Shown: positions 1 to 7,950 of the stretch, piece after piece
Numbering within the stretch: position 1 is the stretch's first letter
How the letters are laid out: the number at the start of each line of letters is the position of its first letter
Made by a program: the position numbers and the translations under genes
The notes under the pieces: model-generated
Database searches by the model: none
Seen by the model: the letters and a program-made list of their open reading frames with translations, nothing else
What the model was told of the DNA's origin: nothing
Source: Chloroflexota bacterium
GTDB taxonomy: Bacteria; Chloroflexota; Limnocylindria; Limnocylindrales; CSP1-4
Direction: 5' to 3'
DNA: 35,939 nucleotides
Assembly: GCA_029778235.1 (NCBI GenBank)
Contig: JAKOQS010000061.1
Location: forward strand, 1 to 35,939

Positions 1-1
1 C

Positions 2-313
2 CTCCTCGGCTTCGCGGTGGGTCTCGGGGCGGTCTCGATGGCCGCCAACGCGAACTCCACGATCCAGCTCGCGGTCCCCGATGGGCTGCGCGGCCGCGTC
101 ATCGGGGTGTACACGACCGTCTTCGTTGGGTCCACGCCCATCGGCGGCCTGCTCACCGGGGCGGTCGCGTCGTCGGTGGGGGTGGCCGCGGCGATCGGGA
201 TCGGCGGCGCCATCTCGGCGGTGGCCGGCGTGTGCGGCGCCGTCTGGCTGCGATCGATCCGCGGTCGGGAGCGGGCGCGGGCGGAGGCGGCAGCGGGCGC
301 TGGCGGCGCCTGA
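2..313 (+). CDS. MFS transporter, C-terminal fragment (cut by window start)
   Basis: The reading frame is open from base 2 to the TGA at 311-313, so only the last ~103 residues are visible. They form hydrophobic Gly/Ala-rich helices around a charged loop with the run PDGLRGRVIGVY, the kind of cytoplasmic loop seen in MFS_3/EntS-like drug and siderophore exporters, followed by two more transmembrane stretches and a basic/Ala tail. The substrate cannot be told from this fragment. The tetR promoter begins at its stop codon, so the two genes are probably transcribed separately. Confidence 0.75.
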   Translation, partial: LLGFAVGLGAVSMAANANSTIQLAVPDGLRGRVIGVYTTVFVGSTPIGGLLTGAVASSVGVAAAIGIGGAISAVAGVCGAVWLRSIRGRERARAEAAAGAGGA

Positions 314-336
314 CGCGCGCGGGTCGGGTGTATAAT
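310..336 (+). promoter_or_regulatory. Promoter of the TetR regulator gene
   Basis: A perfect TATAAT -10 box lies at 331-336, striking in such GC-rich DNA. The best -35 candidate is CTGACG at 310-315, with a shorter than usual 15-bp spacer. Transcription would start near 343, inside the operator palindrome at 338-354. Confidence 0.65.
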
Positions 337-337
337 C

Positions 338-354
338 AGACCGACAGTCGGTCT
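338..354. promoter_or_regulatory. TetR-type operator (perfect palindrome)
   Basis: AGACCGAC-A-GTCGGTCT is a perfect 8-bp inverted repeat around one central base. It begins one base after the -10 box and covers the expected transcription start, so a bound protein would block initiation. Size, symmetry and the ACCGAC/GTCGGT core suit TetR-family operators, and the next gene encodes a TetR protein, so autorepression is the natural reading. Binding itself is inferred. Confidence 0.75.
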
Positions 355-370
355 ATTGTTCGAGGAGACC

Positions 371-1054
371 GTGGCGCGCACCCTGAACCCGACGGCCCAC
401 GCGGTCCGGCGCGATGCCTTCCTCGACGCCGCGGAAGTCCTGATCCGCACGAAGGGGTACGAGGAGACGAGCATCCAGGACATCCTGGACGCCACCGAAG
501 CCTCCCGCGGCGCCTTCTACCACTACTTCGACTCGAAGGCGGCCCTGCTGGAGGCCGTGGTGGACCGGATGACCGACGCGGTGCTCGCGGTCGTCGAGCC
601 GATCGCGGTCGACCCGGCGCTCGACGCTCCGGCCAGGCTGCGGGCGCTGCTGCTCACCGGCGGTGCGTGGAAGGCGGAGCGGAGCGATCTCCTCCTCGCG
701 TTCATGCGCTCCTGGTACGCCGCCGAGAACGACCTCGTCCGGCTGCGCGCGTCCCGCGCCGCGCTCGCGCGCCTGACCCCCCTCATCGCGGGGATCGTCC
801 GGGAGGGCAGGGACGAGGGCGCCTTCGACTGCACCTCGCCGGACGACGCCGCCAGCCTGCTCGGGGCGTTGTTCGCCGGCTCCGCCGACATCATGATCCC
901 GCTCTTCCTCGGCTGCCGCGACGGGCGCGTGCCCGTGGCGGACGTCGAGCGCTTCGTCACCGCCTACGAGGAGGCGATGGAGCGGATCCTGGGCATGGCG
1001 CCGGGCTCCCTCGTCCTCATCGATCGAACCGCCCTCCACATCTGGCTCGACTGA
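371..1054 (+). CDS. TetR/AcrR family transcriptional regulator
   Basis: A 227-residue repressor with an N-terminal TetR helix-turn-helix (about residues 12-58). The recognition-helix signature SRGAFYHYFDSKAALLEAV is plain, and a C-terminal helical ligand-binding domain follows. I chose GTG at 371 because GAGGAG lies just upstream (362-367) and the protein then begins MARTLNPTAHAV, normal for the family; a TTG at 356 would add five residues. The gene sits 19 bp before an ABC exporter pair and behind its own operator, so it probably controls efflux in response to a toxic or signalling small molecule. The ligand is unknown. Confidence 0.9.
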   Translation: MARTLNPTAHAVRRDAFLDAAEVLIRTKGYEETSIQDILDATEASRGAFYHYFDSKAALLEAVVDRMTDAVLAVVEPIAVDPALDAPARLRALLLTGGAWKAERSDLLLAFMRSWYAAENDLVRLRASRAALARLTPLIAGIVREGRDEGAFDCTSPDDAASLLGALFAGSADIMIPLFLGCRDGRVPVADVERFVTAYEEAMERILGMAPGSLVLIDRTALHIWLD

Positions 1055-1073
1055 GCCGCCCAGAGGAGCACCC

Positions 1074-1967
1074 ATGACCGCAGTCATCCAGCTCGAGAAG
1101 CTCACGAAGTGGTACGGGAAGAGCCGCGGGGTCATCGACGTCGACCTCGTCGTCGACCAGGGCGAGATCTTCGGGTTCCTCGGGCCGAATGGCGCGGGCA
1201 AGACGACGACCATCCGGACGATGCTGGACCTGATCCGCCCGACGAGCGGCCGGGCCCTGGTCTTCGGGATCGAGTCGAGCACCGACCCGGTCGCGATCCA
1301 CCGACGGGTCGGCTACATCCCGGGCGAGTTCGCCCTCTACGACCGGCTGACCGGCAGGCAGACGCTGGAGTACTTCGCGAACCTGCGGGGCGGCGTGGAT
1401 CCGGCCTACCAGGCGTCGCTCATCGAGCGCTTCGAGCTGGACCCGAGCCGGCGCTTCCGCGAGTACAGCAAGGGCAACAAGCAGAAGGTCGGCGTGATCA
1501 TCGCCCTTCAGCATCGGCCGGAGCTGCTCATCCTCGACGAGCCGACATCGGGCCTGGACCCGCTCGTCCAGCAGACGTTCTTCGTCACCCTCCGCGAGAC
1601 GGTGACCGACGGAGCGACCGTCTTCCTCTCGAGCCACATCCTGTCCGAGGTTGAGAAGACCTGCGACCGGGTGGCGATCATCCGCGAGGGGCGCCTGGCC
1701 AAGCTCGACACGGTCGAGGGGCTGCGGGACCTGGCGCATCACCAGGTGGAGCTGCGGTTCGCGGGCGAGGTGCCGGTCGACGCTTTCAGGTCGCTCCCCG
1801 GCGTGAGCGAGGTCGTCGCCGAGGACCATGTCCTCCGGATGCGGGTGGCCGGCGCGATCACGCCGGTCGTCCAGGCCGCGGCGCGCTACGAGCTGCTCGA
1901 CTTCGTCAGTCGCGAGCCGTCACTCGAGGAGACCTTCCTCGCCCAGTACGGCCGCGAGGCCCAGTGA
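1074..1967 (+). CDS. ABC-2 type exporter, ATP-binding protein
   Basis: A 297-residue ABC ATPase of the drug/polyketide exporter class. Walker A is GPNGAGKTT (about residues 37-45), the signature region reads YSKGNKQKVG, Walker B with the D-loop is LLILDEPTSGLDP, and the switch histidine lies in LSSHIL. The C-terminal ~80 residues form the extra domain usual in DrrA/CcmA-like subunits. AGAGGAG at 1062-1068 is the ribosome-binding site. The next gene is the permease, 10 bp downstream. Together with the TetR gene this forms a regulator-ATPase-permease operon. Confidence 0.93.
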   Translation: MTAVIQLEKLTKWYGKSRGVIDVDLVVDQGEIFGFLGPNGAGKTTTIRTMLDLIRPTSGRALVFGIESSTDPVAIHRRVGYIPGEFALYDRLTGRQTLEYFANLRGGVDPAYQASLIERFELDPSRRFREYSKGNKQKVGVIIALQHRPELLILDEPTSGLDPLVQQTFFVTLRETVTDGATVFLSSHILSEVEKTCDRVAIIREGRLAKLDTVEGLRDLAHHQVELRFAGEVPVDAFRSLPGVSEVVAEDHVLRMRVAGAITPVVQAAARYELLDFVSREPSLEETFLAQYGREAQ

Positions 1968-1977
1968 GGCGCATGAG

Positions 1978-3672
1978 ATGACCGCCAATGCGGGGACGCC
2001 GCCCCGGCCCGCGGCGACCACCTTCCCCCCGATCCCGCTCCGCCGCAGGCTGTACGGGTTCGGCTCCATCTACGGCAAGACGATCCGCGACTCGCGGCTG
2101 GCCTTCATCATCGCCGCCGGCATGCTCGGCGGCCTCGCGCTCGTCATGGGCATGGCAGTGTCGAACATCTTCCCGACGCCCGCCGCGCGGCTCGAGGTGA
2201 ACGCGCTCTTCGGAAGCGTCCCCGAGTCGATGATGCGGCTGTTCGGCAACGTGGACCTCATCGGCACGGATGTCGGGACGCTGGGCGGGTACGTCACCTT
2301 CAAGTACAGCGCGATCTTCGCCCTGGGCGTCGCGATCTGGTCGATCCTGGCCCTGTCGGGGACCCTGGCCGGCGAGGCGCGTCGCGGAAGCCTCGACATC
2401 GTCGCGGCGGCGCCGTTCGGCAAGCGGCGCATCGCCCTGGAGAAGCTGCTCGCCCACCTGACCCTGCTCTGGCTGGCGATGGTGGTCCTGACCATCGCCA
2501 CGACGTTCAGCTCGAACGCCTTCGGCGACGCCTCGCTCGGCGACAGCATCTCGCTGCTCTCCTCCAGCGGCTTCGCCCTCTGGATCGGCCTCCTGGCCAT
2601 GCTGTTCGGCGGCCTCGCGTTCGCCCTCTCGCCGCTCCTCGGCCGCGCGGGCTCCGCCGGGGTCGCCGGGCTGACGATGGCCGCCCTGTGGATCGCGAAC
2701 GGCATGAACGTCGGCGGCCCGCTCCTCCTGCTGAGCCCGTTCGACTGGACCTTCGACCACGTCCCGCTCGTCGGCGTCTACGACTGGCCGTCGCTCGCGC
2801 TCGTCGGGATCCTCGCTGTCCTCCTCCTGGCGCTCGGCGTCGAGCTGTTCGCGCGCCGCGATCTGGGCGTGACGGTCGGCCTCTCGCTCCCGTCGCTGCC
2901 CGCCGCCGTCCTCGGCGTCCGCGGGCCCACGTCGCGCGCGTTCGGCGACCAGCTCCCGCGCGCGCTCTCGTGGGGGATCGGCCTCGGGCTGGTCGGGATC
3001 CTCTACGCGTCGCTCGCCGGGTCGCTGGCGGACACGATCAAGGCCTCCTCCGGGCTCCTGGAGGCGTTCGCGCGGCTCTTCCCGAGCGCGGACTTCGCGT
3101 CGGTCGGCGGGTGGATGCAGTTCTACGCGGACCTGCTGTTCATCGCCGCAGGCTTCGCGGGCGCGACGCTCGTGTCGAAGTGGGCGTCCGACGAAGGTGA
3201 CGGCCGCCTGGAGCTCGCCCTCACCACCCCGCTGGCACGCGCACGCTGGGTCATCGCCGGCGGGGTGGCTGCACTCCTCGGCGTCGTCCTGACGACGGTG
3301 CTGTTCGCAGGCGGGGTCGGCGTCGGCGCCGCGATCGGTGGGCTCACCGCCGGCGACGCGATCCTCGGGTGCGCCTCGCTCGGCATCTACGCGGCGGCGA
3401 TCGTGGGGATCGGGTTCGCGGTGGGCGGCCTGTGGCGCACGTCGCTCGCCGCGGAGATCGCCGCGCTGGTGGTCGTGGCCACGTACCTGCTCGACCTCGT
3501 GGTCCCCGCCCTGGGCCTTCCCGACGCGATCCACCAGCTCGCCCTGACCGCGCACTTCGGCCAGCCGATGATGGGGCAATGGGACCCGGTCGGCGTGGTG
3601 GCGTGCCTCGCGATCGCGGCGGGCGGCATCCTGCTCGGCGCGTGGGGGATGACCCGGCGCGACATCGGCTGA
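1978..3672 (+). CDS. ABC-2 type exporter, large permease (polyketide antibiotic exporter-like)
   Basis: A 564-residue integral membrane protein with about twelve predicted transmembrane helices arranged as two related halves. It resembles the fused ABC-2 permeases annotated as exporters of polyketide antibiotics. The motif GEARRGSLDIV in the first half and DEGDGRLELALTTPLAR in the second are the repeated cytoplasmic coupling segments of this group. I chose ATG 1978, ten bases after the ATPase stop, because GAGG lies upstream and the protein begins MTANAG; the open frame extends further upstream only as overlap with the ATPase gene. It ends convergently with the EamA gene. Confidence 0.88.
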   Translation: MTANAGTPPRPAATTFPPIPLRRRLYGFGSIYGKTIRDSRLAFIIAAGMLGGLALVMGMAVSNIFPTPAARLEVNALFGSVPESMMRLFGNVDLIGTDVGTLGGYVTFKYSAIFALGVAIWSILALSGTLAGEARRGSLDIVAAAPFGKRRIALEKLLAHLTLLWLAMVVLTIATTFSSNAFGDASLGDSISLLSSSGFALWIGLLAMLFGGLAFALSPLLGRAGSAGVAGLTMAALWIANGMNVGGPLLLLSPFDWTFDHVPLVGVYDWPSLALVGILAVLLLALGVELFARRDLGVTVGLSLPSLPAAVLGVRGPTSRAFGDQLPRALSWGIGLGLVGILYASLAGSLADTIKASSGLLEAFARLFPSADFASVGGWMQFYADLLFIAAGFAGATLVSKWASDEGDGRLELALTTPLARARWVIAGGVAALLGVVLTTVLFAGGVGVGAAIGGLTAGDAILGCASLGIYAAAIVGIGFAVGGLWRTSLAAEIAALVVVATYLLDLVVPALGLPDAIHQLALTAHFGQPMMGQWDPVGVVACLAIAAGGILLGAWGMTRRDIG

Positions 3673-3688
3673 CGGGGGCTCGATCCCG

Positions 3689-3715
3689 GGGGGCCTGCGC
3701 GGGACGTGGGCCCCC
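3689..3715. terminator. Possible bidirectional hairpin between convergent genes
   Basis: GGGGGCC (3689-3695) and GGCCCCC (3709-3715) can pair as a 7-bp stem with a 13-nt loop in the 149-bp gap between the convergent permease and EamA genes. There is no T-tract on either strand, so it is at best an atypical terminator. Confidence 0.3.
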
Positions 3716-3821
3716 GGAGCCGGTGCCGCTCGCGCGGCGCATGGGTCCCGCGCTGCCGTGGCTCGCGCGGGCCGGTGCTCGCGGCTCGCGAGTGGCGTCC
3801 CGGCGCGACCACCCGCTGCGA

Positions 3822-4805
3822 CTACGGCTCCGGGACGCCGACCTCCGGCTCGGGGGTCGTCGCTGCGCCCGCGCCGGCGCCGCGCCGCCAGGGCACCGAA
3901 CGGACGTTGACCATCGCGATGCCCGCGACCACGAGGATCGCGCCGGCGACGAAGCCGAGGGTCAGCGGCTCGCCCAGGACCGCGACGCCGAGCGCGACGG
4001 CCACGACCTGCATGAGGTAGGTGACGAGTGTCACGCGCGTGGGCGCCCACACGGCGAGCAGGCGGAAGAAGAACAGGTACGCGAGGCCGGAGCCGACGAT
4101 GCCGAGCCACGCCACGGCGAACAGGGCTTCCGGGACCGCCGGGACGGTGATGCCGCCGTCCACCGCGAACCCGAGCGCGAGGACCATCGGGAGCGCCAGT
4201 CCCACCTGGCCGAGCGCGGCGGCCGTCGGGTCCACGCGGCCCCGGACCTGGCGAGCGAAGAAGATGTTCCCGGTGGCGTACGCGACCGAGGAGAGGACGA
4301 CCGCCCCGATCCCCGCGACCTCGCCGAGGGCCTCGGGCCCGCCGAGGCTGCCGCTCGAGATGACGACGACCCCCACGAAGCCGACGACGAGGCCCGCGAG
4401 GCGGATGCCGGTCATCCGGTCGTGGAGGACCAGCACCGAGAGCAGGAGCGTGAAGAACGGCGTCGTCGCGTTCAGGATCGAGGCCAGCCCCGAGTCGATC
4501 GACTGCTCCGCCCACGTGATCAGCGCGAACGGGACGACGATGTTGACGACCGAGAGCACCGCCAGGCGTCCGACCAGGCGCGGATCCCGCGGGAGCGGGA
4601 CTCGCATCGCGAGGATGGCGAGGACGAGGAACGCCGTCCCGAAGACGAGCCGCCACGCGACGAGCGAGAAGACGGGCAGCGTCGCCACGCCGATCTTGAT
4701 GAACAGGTAGCTGCTGCCCCAGGCGCATGCGAGCAGGACGAACAGGAGGGGCTCGACGCCCGTCTCCCGCCGCTCGTGGGGCAGGGGGGTGGCGGGCTGG
4801 CGCAT
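3822..4805 (-). CDS. EamA/DMT family transporter
   Basis: A 327-residue protein with ten hydrophobic helices in two EamA repeats. The first begins with the family hallmark ACAWGSSYLFIKIG and contains ILNATTPFFTLLLS; the second contains WLGIVGSGLAYLFFFRLL and a helix ending near VLGEPLTLG. Such proteins are inner-membrane metabolite or drug exporters; the substrate is not predictable. I chose ATG 4805 (MRQPATPLPHER) since upstream codons read as low-complexity Arg/Pro. No Shine-Dalgarno is visible, but CACACT lies 6 nt before the start on this strand (4812-4817), so a leaderless message is possible. It is divergent from the MFS gene, with a 113-bp shared upstream region. Confidence 0.9.
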   Translation of the reverse strand: MRQPATPLPHERRETGVEPLLFVLLACAWGSSYLFIKIGVATLPVFSLVAWRLVFGTAFLVLAILAMRVPLPRDPRLVGRLAVLSVVNIVVPFALITWAEQSIDSGLASILNATTPFFTLLLSVLVLHDRMTGIRLAGLVVGFVGVVVISSGSLGGPEALGEVAGIGAVVLSSVAYATGNIFFARQVRGRVDPTAAALGQVGLALPMVLALGFAVDGGITVPAVPEALFAVAWLGIVGSGLAYLFFFRLLAVWAPTRVTLVTYLMQVVAVALGVAVLGEPLTLGFVAGAILVVAGIAMVNVRSVPWRRGAGAGAATTPEPEVGVPEP

Positions 4806-4905
4806 CGTGCGAGTGTGGCATGCCGGCGGGGCGCGGGCCACCCCGTCGGTCAGCGGTCGGCGACGCGCCCGACGTCCGCGGGTCCTCGCGACCGCCGCCG
4901 GGCCG

Positions 4906-4911
4906 TAGACT
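4906..4911 (+). promoter_or_regulatory. -10 box placing transcription start at the MFS start codon
   Basis: TAGACT lies exactly 7 nt before the GTG at 4919. A start site 7-8 nt downstream of the -10 coincides with the start codon, predicting a leaderless mRNA. No convincing -35 is visible. Confidence 0.55.
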
Positions 4912-4918
4912 CCGGGAC

Positions 4919-6178
4919 GTGCGCTGGCTCCGCTCCCTGTACCTCGCGGTCGGCGCGGCGATGGGGAGCTTCTTCCCGTTCCTGGTGGTGATCCTCGCCG
5001 GTCGCGGGTTCGATCCGGCGCAGATCGGCATCGCCACCGCGGCCGGCTCCGTCGCCTACACGAGCGCGGTGCCCGCATGGGGGCACGTGGGCGACGTCAC
5101 GCTCGGCCGGGCCCGCGCGCTCCAGGTGGGCGCGATCGGCGCGGCCGCCGCGGTCTGCCTGTTCGCGCTCCCGCTGCCCATGGTGGTCGCCGTCGTCCTG
5201 GTGGTCGTCTTCAACGCGTTCCAGAGCTCCATGCAGCCGCTCGCGGACGCGCTCGCACTCGCGCACGTCCCCGACCGCGGCCGCGACTACGGGCGCGTCC
5301 GGCTGCTTGCGTCCCTCGCCTTCGCCGTCACCTCGATCGCGTGCGGCGTGCTCTACGAGCGCGTCGGCTTCTGGGCGACGGCGCCCGTCTTCGCCGCCGC
5401 GGCCGCCTGGATGTGCGTCAGCGTGGTCGGGCTGCACGACCGGCCGATCCCCGACCCCGGCCGCCCTCGCGACCCAGGCCCTGCCCGCGGCGAAGCCACG
5501 GAACGGCCCCGCGCCCGCCGCCTGCTCGGGACGGCCGGCGAGGCGATGGGCCTCCAGCCCCGGCTCCCGGTCGTGCTCTTCGCGATCGGCCTGATCCAGG
5601 TGGGCGTCCTCGCGAGCTTCACGTACCTGCCGCTGCGGATCACCGACCTGGGTGGCGGTCCCGAGCTCGTGGCGCTCGCCGCCGGGGTCAGCGCCCTGGC
5701 GGAGGTGCCGGGGATCCTGCTCGCCGGGGTCGTCTCCGCGCGGATCGGCCTCCGCGGGCTGTTCGCCGCGGGCTCCGTCGTGTACGCCGCGTGCATCGCG
5801 AGCTGGCTCGTGATCGACGCCCCCCTGGCGATCGTCGCGACGCGTGCCGTCACCGGGGTCGCGTTCGGGGGCATCCTCGTGGCCTCGGCCCTGACGATCG
5901 GCTCGCTCCTGCCCCCGCGCCTCCAGGCCACCGGGCAGGCCCTCTACCAGACCGTCGCGTTCGGGCTGGCCGCGATCGTGGCGAACCTGGGCGGCGGCCT
6001 CATCTACGGGTCGGTGGGCCCGTGGCTCCTGTTCGTGCTCACGGCGCTCTCGGCCCTCGGTGCGGCCGCCGTCGGCGCCGCGGTCTTCCCCGTTCGTGGT
6101 GCCGGCACGGCGCCCGCCGACGGATCGGCGCTTGGCGTCGCGCTCTCGCCGGAGCACGAGGTGCCACTGGGGATGTGA
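4919..6178 (+). CDS. MFS transporter
   Basis: A 419-residue protein with about twelve transmembrane helices and a long charged central loop (about residues 175-210, Pro/Arg-rich) between the two six-helix halves, the usual MFS plan. It starts GTG CGC TGG CTC (MRWLRSLYLAVGAAMG), entering helix 1 almost at once. An upstream ATG at 4727 would add 64 residues of low-complexity Arg/Pro sequence and run through the -10 box, so I rejected it. The substrate is unknown; the fold resembles the MFS_1-like sugar/nucleoside or multidrug groups. The argH promoter lies about 10 bp after its stop. Confidence 0.88.
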   Translation: MRWLRSLYLAVGAAMGSFFPFLVVILAGRGFDPAQIGIATAAGSVAYTSAVPAWGHVGDVTLGRARALQVGAIGAAAAVCLFALPLPMVVAVVLVVVFNAFQSSMQPLADALALAHVPDRGRDYGRVRLLASLAFAVTSIACGVLYERVGFWATAPVFAAAAAWMCVSVVGLHDRPIPDPGRPRDPGPARGEATERPRARRLLGTAGEAMGLQPRLPVVLFAIGLIQVGVLASFTYLPLRITDLGGGPELVALAAGVSALAEVPGILLAGVVSARIGLRGLFAAGSVVYAACIASWLVIDAPLAIVATRAVTGVAFGGILVASALTIGSLLPPRLQATGQALYQTVAFGLAAIVANLGGGLIYGSVGPWLLFVLTALSALGAAAVGAAVFPVRGAGTAPADGSALGVALSPEHEVPLGM

Positions 6179-6188
6179 CGGCGCCCGG

Positions 6189-6194
6189 TACCAT
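6189..6194 (+). promoter_or_regulatory. Probable -10 box of argH
   Basis: TACCAT preceded by GG (GGTACCAT) lies between the MFS stop and argH. The same octamer appears before two minus-strand F420-cluster genes (cofC and the PPOX gene), which supports its use as a -10 element here. It would give an untranslated leader of roughly 90 nt. Confidence 0.45.
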
Positions 6195-6221
6195 GGGCGG
6201 GAGCGGCACGCCGTCGGCGGC

Positions 6222-6251
6222 CGCGGACGGACGGGCGCAGGGCCGTCCGCG
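6222..6251 (+). other. Hairpin in the argH leader
   Basis: CGCGGACGG (6222-6230) and CCGTCCGCG (6243-6251) pair perfectly over 9 bp around a 12-nt loop. It lies after the proposed argH promoter and before the ribosome-binding site, so it would fold in the 5' leader. It could also be a terminator of the MFS gene lacking a U-tract. Confidence 0.4.
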
Positions 6252-6294
6252 AGTGACGGCGGGCATGCGTTCCCGGGTCGAGCGAGGAGGCCGG

Positions 6295-7734
6295 ATGCGG
6301 CTCTGGGGCGGGCGGTTCGCGGGCGAGAGCGACGAGCGCATGGCGGCGTTCACGCGGTCGGTCGACGTCGATTCCGAGATCGCACTCGACGACATCGACG
6401 GCTCCGTCGCCCATGTCCGGGGCCTCCGCCGCGCCGGCCTGGTCTCGGCCGACGACGAGGCGCGCCTGCTTGCGGGCCTGCAGGAGCTGCGGGCTGAGGT
6501 CGAGGCGGGGACGCTCACGTGGGACCCGGCCCTGGAGGACGTCCACCTCAACCTGGAGGCGGCCCTTGCCGAGCGGATCGGCCCGGTCGCGGGCCGGCTG
6601 CACACCGGTCGCTCGCGCAACGACCAGGTCGCGACCGACCTGCGGCTCTGGCTGCGGCGCTCGACCCGTGCGATCGACACGGCGCTCCTGGCGATGGAGG
6701 ACGCCCTCGTCGGCCTCGCGGAGCGCCATCCCCGCGCCGCGCTGCCCGGGACGACGCACATCCAGCCCGCCCAGCCGGTGCTGCTGGCCCACCATCTGCT
6801 GGCGTACGTCGAGATGCTCGAGCGCGACCGGGGCCGGTTCGCCGACGCCGCGTCACGGGCGGACCGGTCGCCGCTGGGCTCGGGGGCGATCGCCGGCGCG
6901 GGCTACCCGCTCGATCGCGACGCGACCGCGCAGGACCTCGGGTTCGCGGGCCCCACGGCGAATTCGATGGACGCCACGAGCGACCGCGACTTCGTGGTCG
7001 AATCGATCGCGGCCGCCGCGCTGGCGATGGTCCACCTCTCCCGCCTGGCGGAGGAGGTGACCTGGTGGTCGAACCCGCGGTTCGGGTTCGTCCGTCTCGC
7101 CGACGCCTTCTCCACGGGCTCCTCGATGATGCCGAACAAGAAGAACCCCGACCCCGCGGAGCTCGTCCGGGGGCGGACCGGGCGCGTGATCGGGGAGCTT
7201 GCCGCGACCCTCACGGTCCTCAAGGGCCTCCCGCTCGCCTACCAGCGCGACCTGCAGGAGGACAAGCCGGCGCTCTTCGACGCCCTCGCGACCCTGCGGG
7301 CGTCGCTGGGCGTGATGGCCGGCCTGGTCGCCTCCCTCGACGTGGACGAGCAGCGGATGCGCGCCGCGGCCGGCGAGGGCCACACGACGGCCACGGCGGT
7401 GGCGGACGCGATCGTCCGCCGGGGCGTCCCGTTCCGCACGGCGCACCACGTCGTGGGGAGGCTCGTCGCCGAGGCGGAGCGCCGGGCGACGTCGCTCGAC
7501 GCCCTGCCCGACGCGGCGTTCGTGGGTGCCCTCGGTGCCGACCCCGACCCCGCCGCCACCGCGCTGGCGCTCGAGCCCGGCATCGGCGCCGAGCTGCGGG
7601 TCGCCGCCGGGATCGACGCGGCGCTGGCGAGCTGCGACGTGGTCGGGGGGACGGCGCCCGGACGTGTCGCGATCGCGCTCGCCGCGGCGCGGGAGCGGAT
7701 CGACCGGGAGCTCGCCACCGCACTCGACGGGTAG
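6295..7734 (+). CDS. argH: Argininosuccinate lyase
   Basis: A 479-residue protein starting MRLWGGRFAG, the typical ArgH opening, behind a strong GAGGAGG at 6284-6290. It splits argininosuccinate into arginine and fumarate, the last step of arginine synthesis, in the cytoplasm as a homotetramer. The substrate-binding segment HTGRSRNDQVATD and the fumarase/aspartase superfamily signature GSSMMPNKKNPD (about residues 274-285) are intact. Length is normal. It is separate from, and on the opposite strand to, the argCJBR operon at 9202-15183, and no argG, argD or argF is in view, so the pathway is dispersed. Confidence 0.97.
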   Translation: MRLWGGRFAGESDERMAAFTRSVDVDSEIALDDIDGSVAHVRGLRRAGLVSADDEARLLAGLQELRAEVEAGTLTWDPALEDVHLNLEAALAERIGPVAGRLHTGRSRNDQVATDLRLWLRRSTRAIDTALLAMEDALVGLAERHPRAALPGTTHIQPAQPVLLAHHLLAYVEMLERDRGRFADAASRADRSPLGSGAIAGAGYPLDRDATAQDLGFAGPTANSMDATSDRDFVVESIAAAALAMVHLSRLAEEVTWWSNPRFGFVRLADAFSTGSSMMPNKKNPDPAELVRGRTGRVIGELAATLTVLKGLPLAYQRDLQEDKPALFDALATLRASLGVMAGLVASLDVDEQRMRAAAGEGHTTATAVADAIVRRGVPFRTAHHVVGRLVAEAERRATSLDALPDAAFVGALGADPDPAATALALEPGIGAELRVAAGIDAALASCDVVGGTAPGRVAIALAAARERIDRELATALDG

Positions 7735-7851
7735 GCGACGGGCGCCGAGAGGCCAGGGGCCCGCGCCCGCGAACGGCGCGGCGAGCCGCCGGCGTCCCGA
7801 TCCGTCACCGGAGCGCCACCCGAACGTCCCCGCGTCGCCACGCGCCGGGCA

Positions 7852-7880
7852 TGGACGCGGACGGCCCGCCCTCGTAGCGT
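7852..7880 (+). promoter_or_regulatory. Promoter of the ammonium transporter gene
   Basis: TGGACG (7852-7857) and TAGCGT (7875-7880) are separated by exactly 17 bp within the 216-bp gap after argH. The start codon is 70 bp further on. The rest of the gap shows nothing recognisable. Confidence 0.45.
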
Positions 7881-7950
7881 CCAGCCACGGTCGGCCGCGT
7901 CCCGTCGCACCCCCTGCCCCGGGATCCCGGCCGTCGGGAGGAGGACGACG

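Noticed and set aside
4817-4824. GGCATGCC palindrome between the EamA and MFS genes
   Set aside because: An 8-bp palindrome of this composition is expected by chance in such GC-rich DNA.
1906-5037. 1043-residue open frame on the minus strand
   Set aside because: It lies antisense to the ABC exporter genes and the EamA/MFS region and translates to Arg/Gly/Pro-rich sequence without domains, the usual artefact of missing stop codons at high GC.
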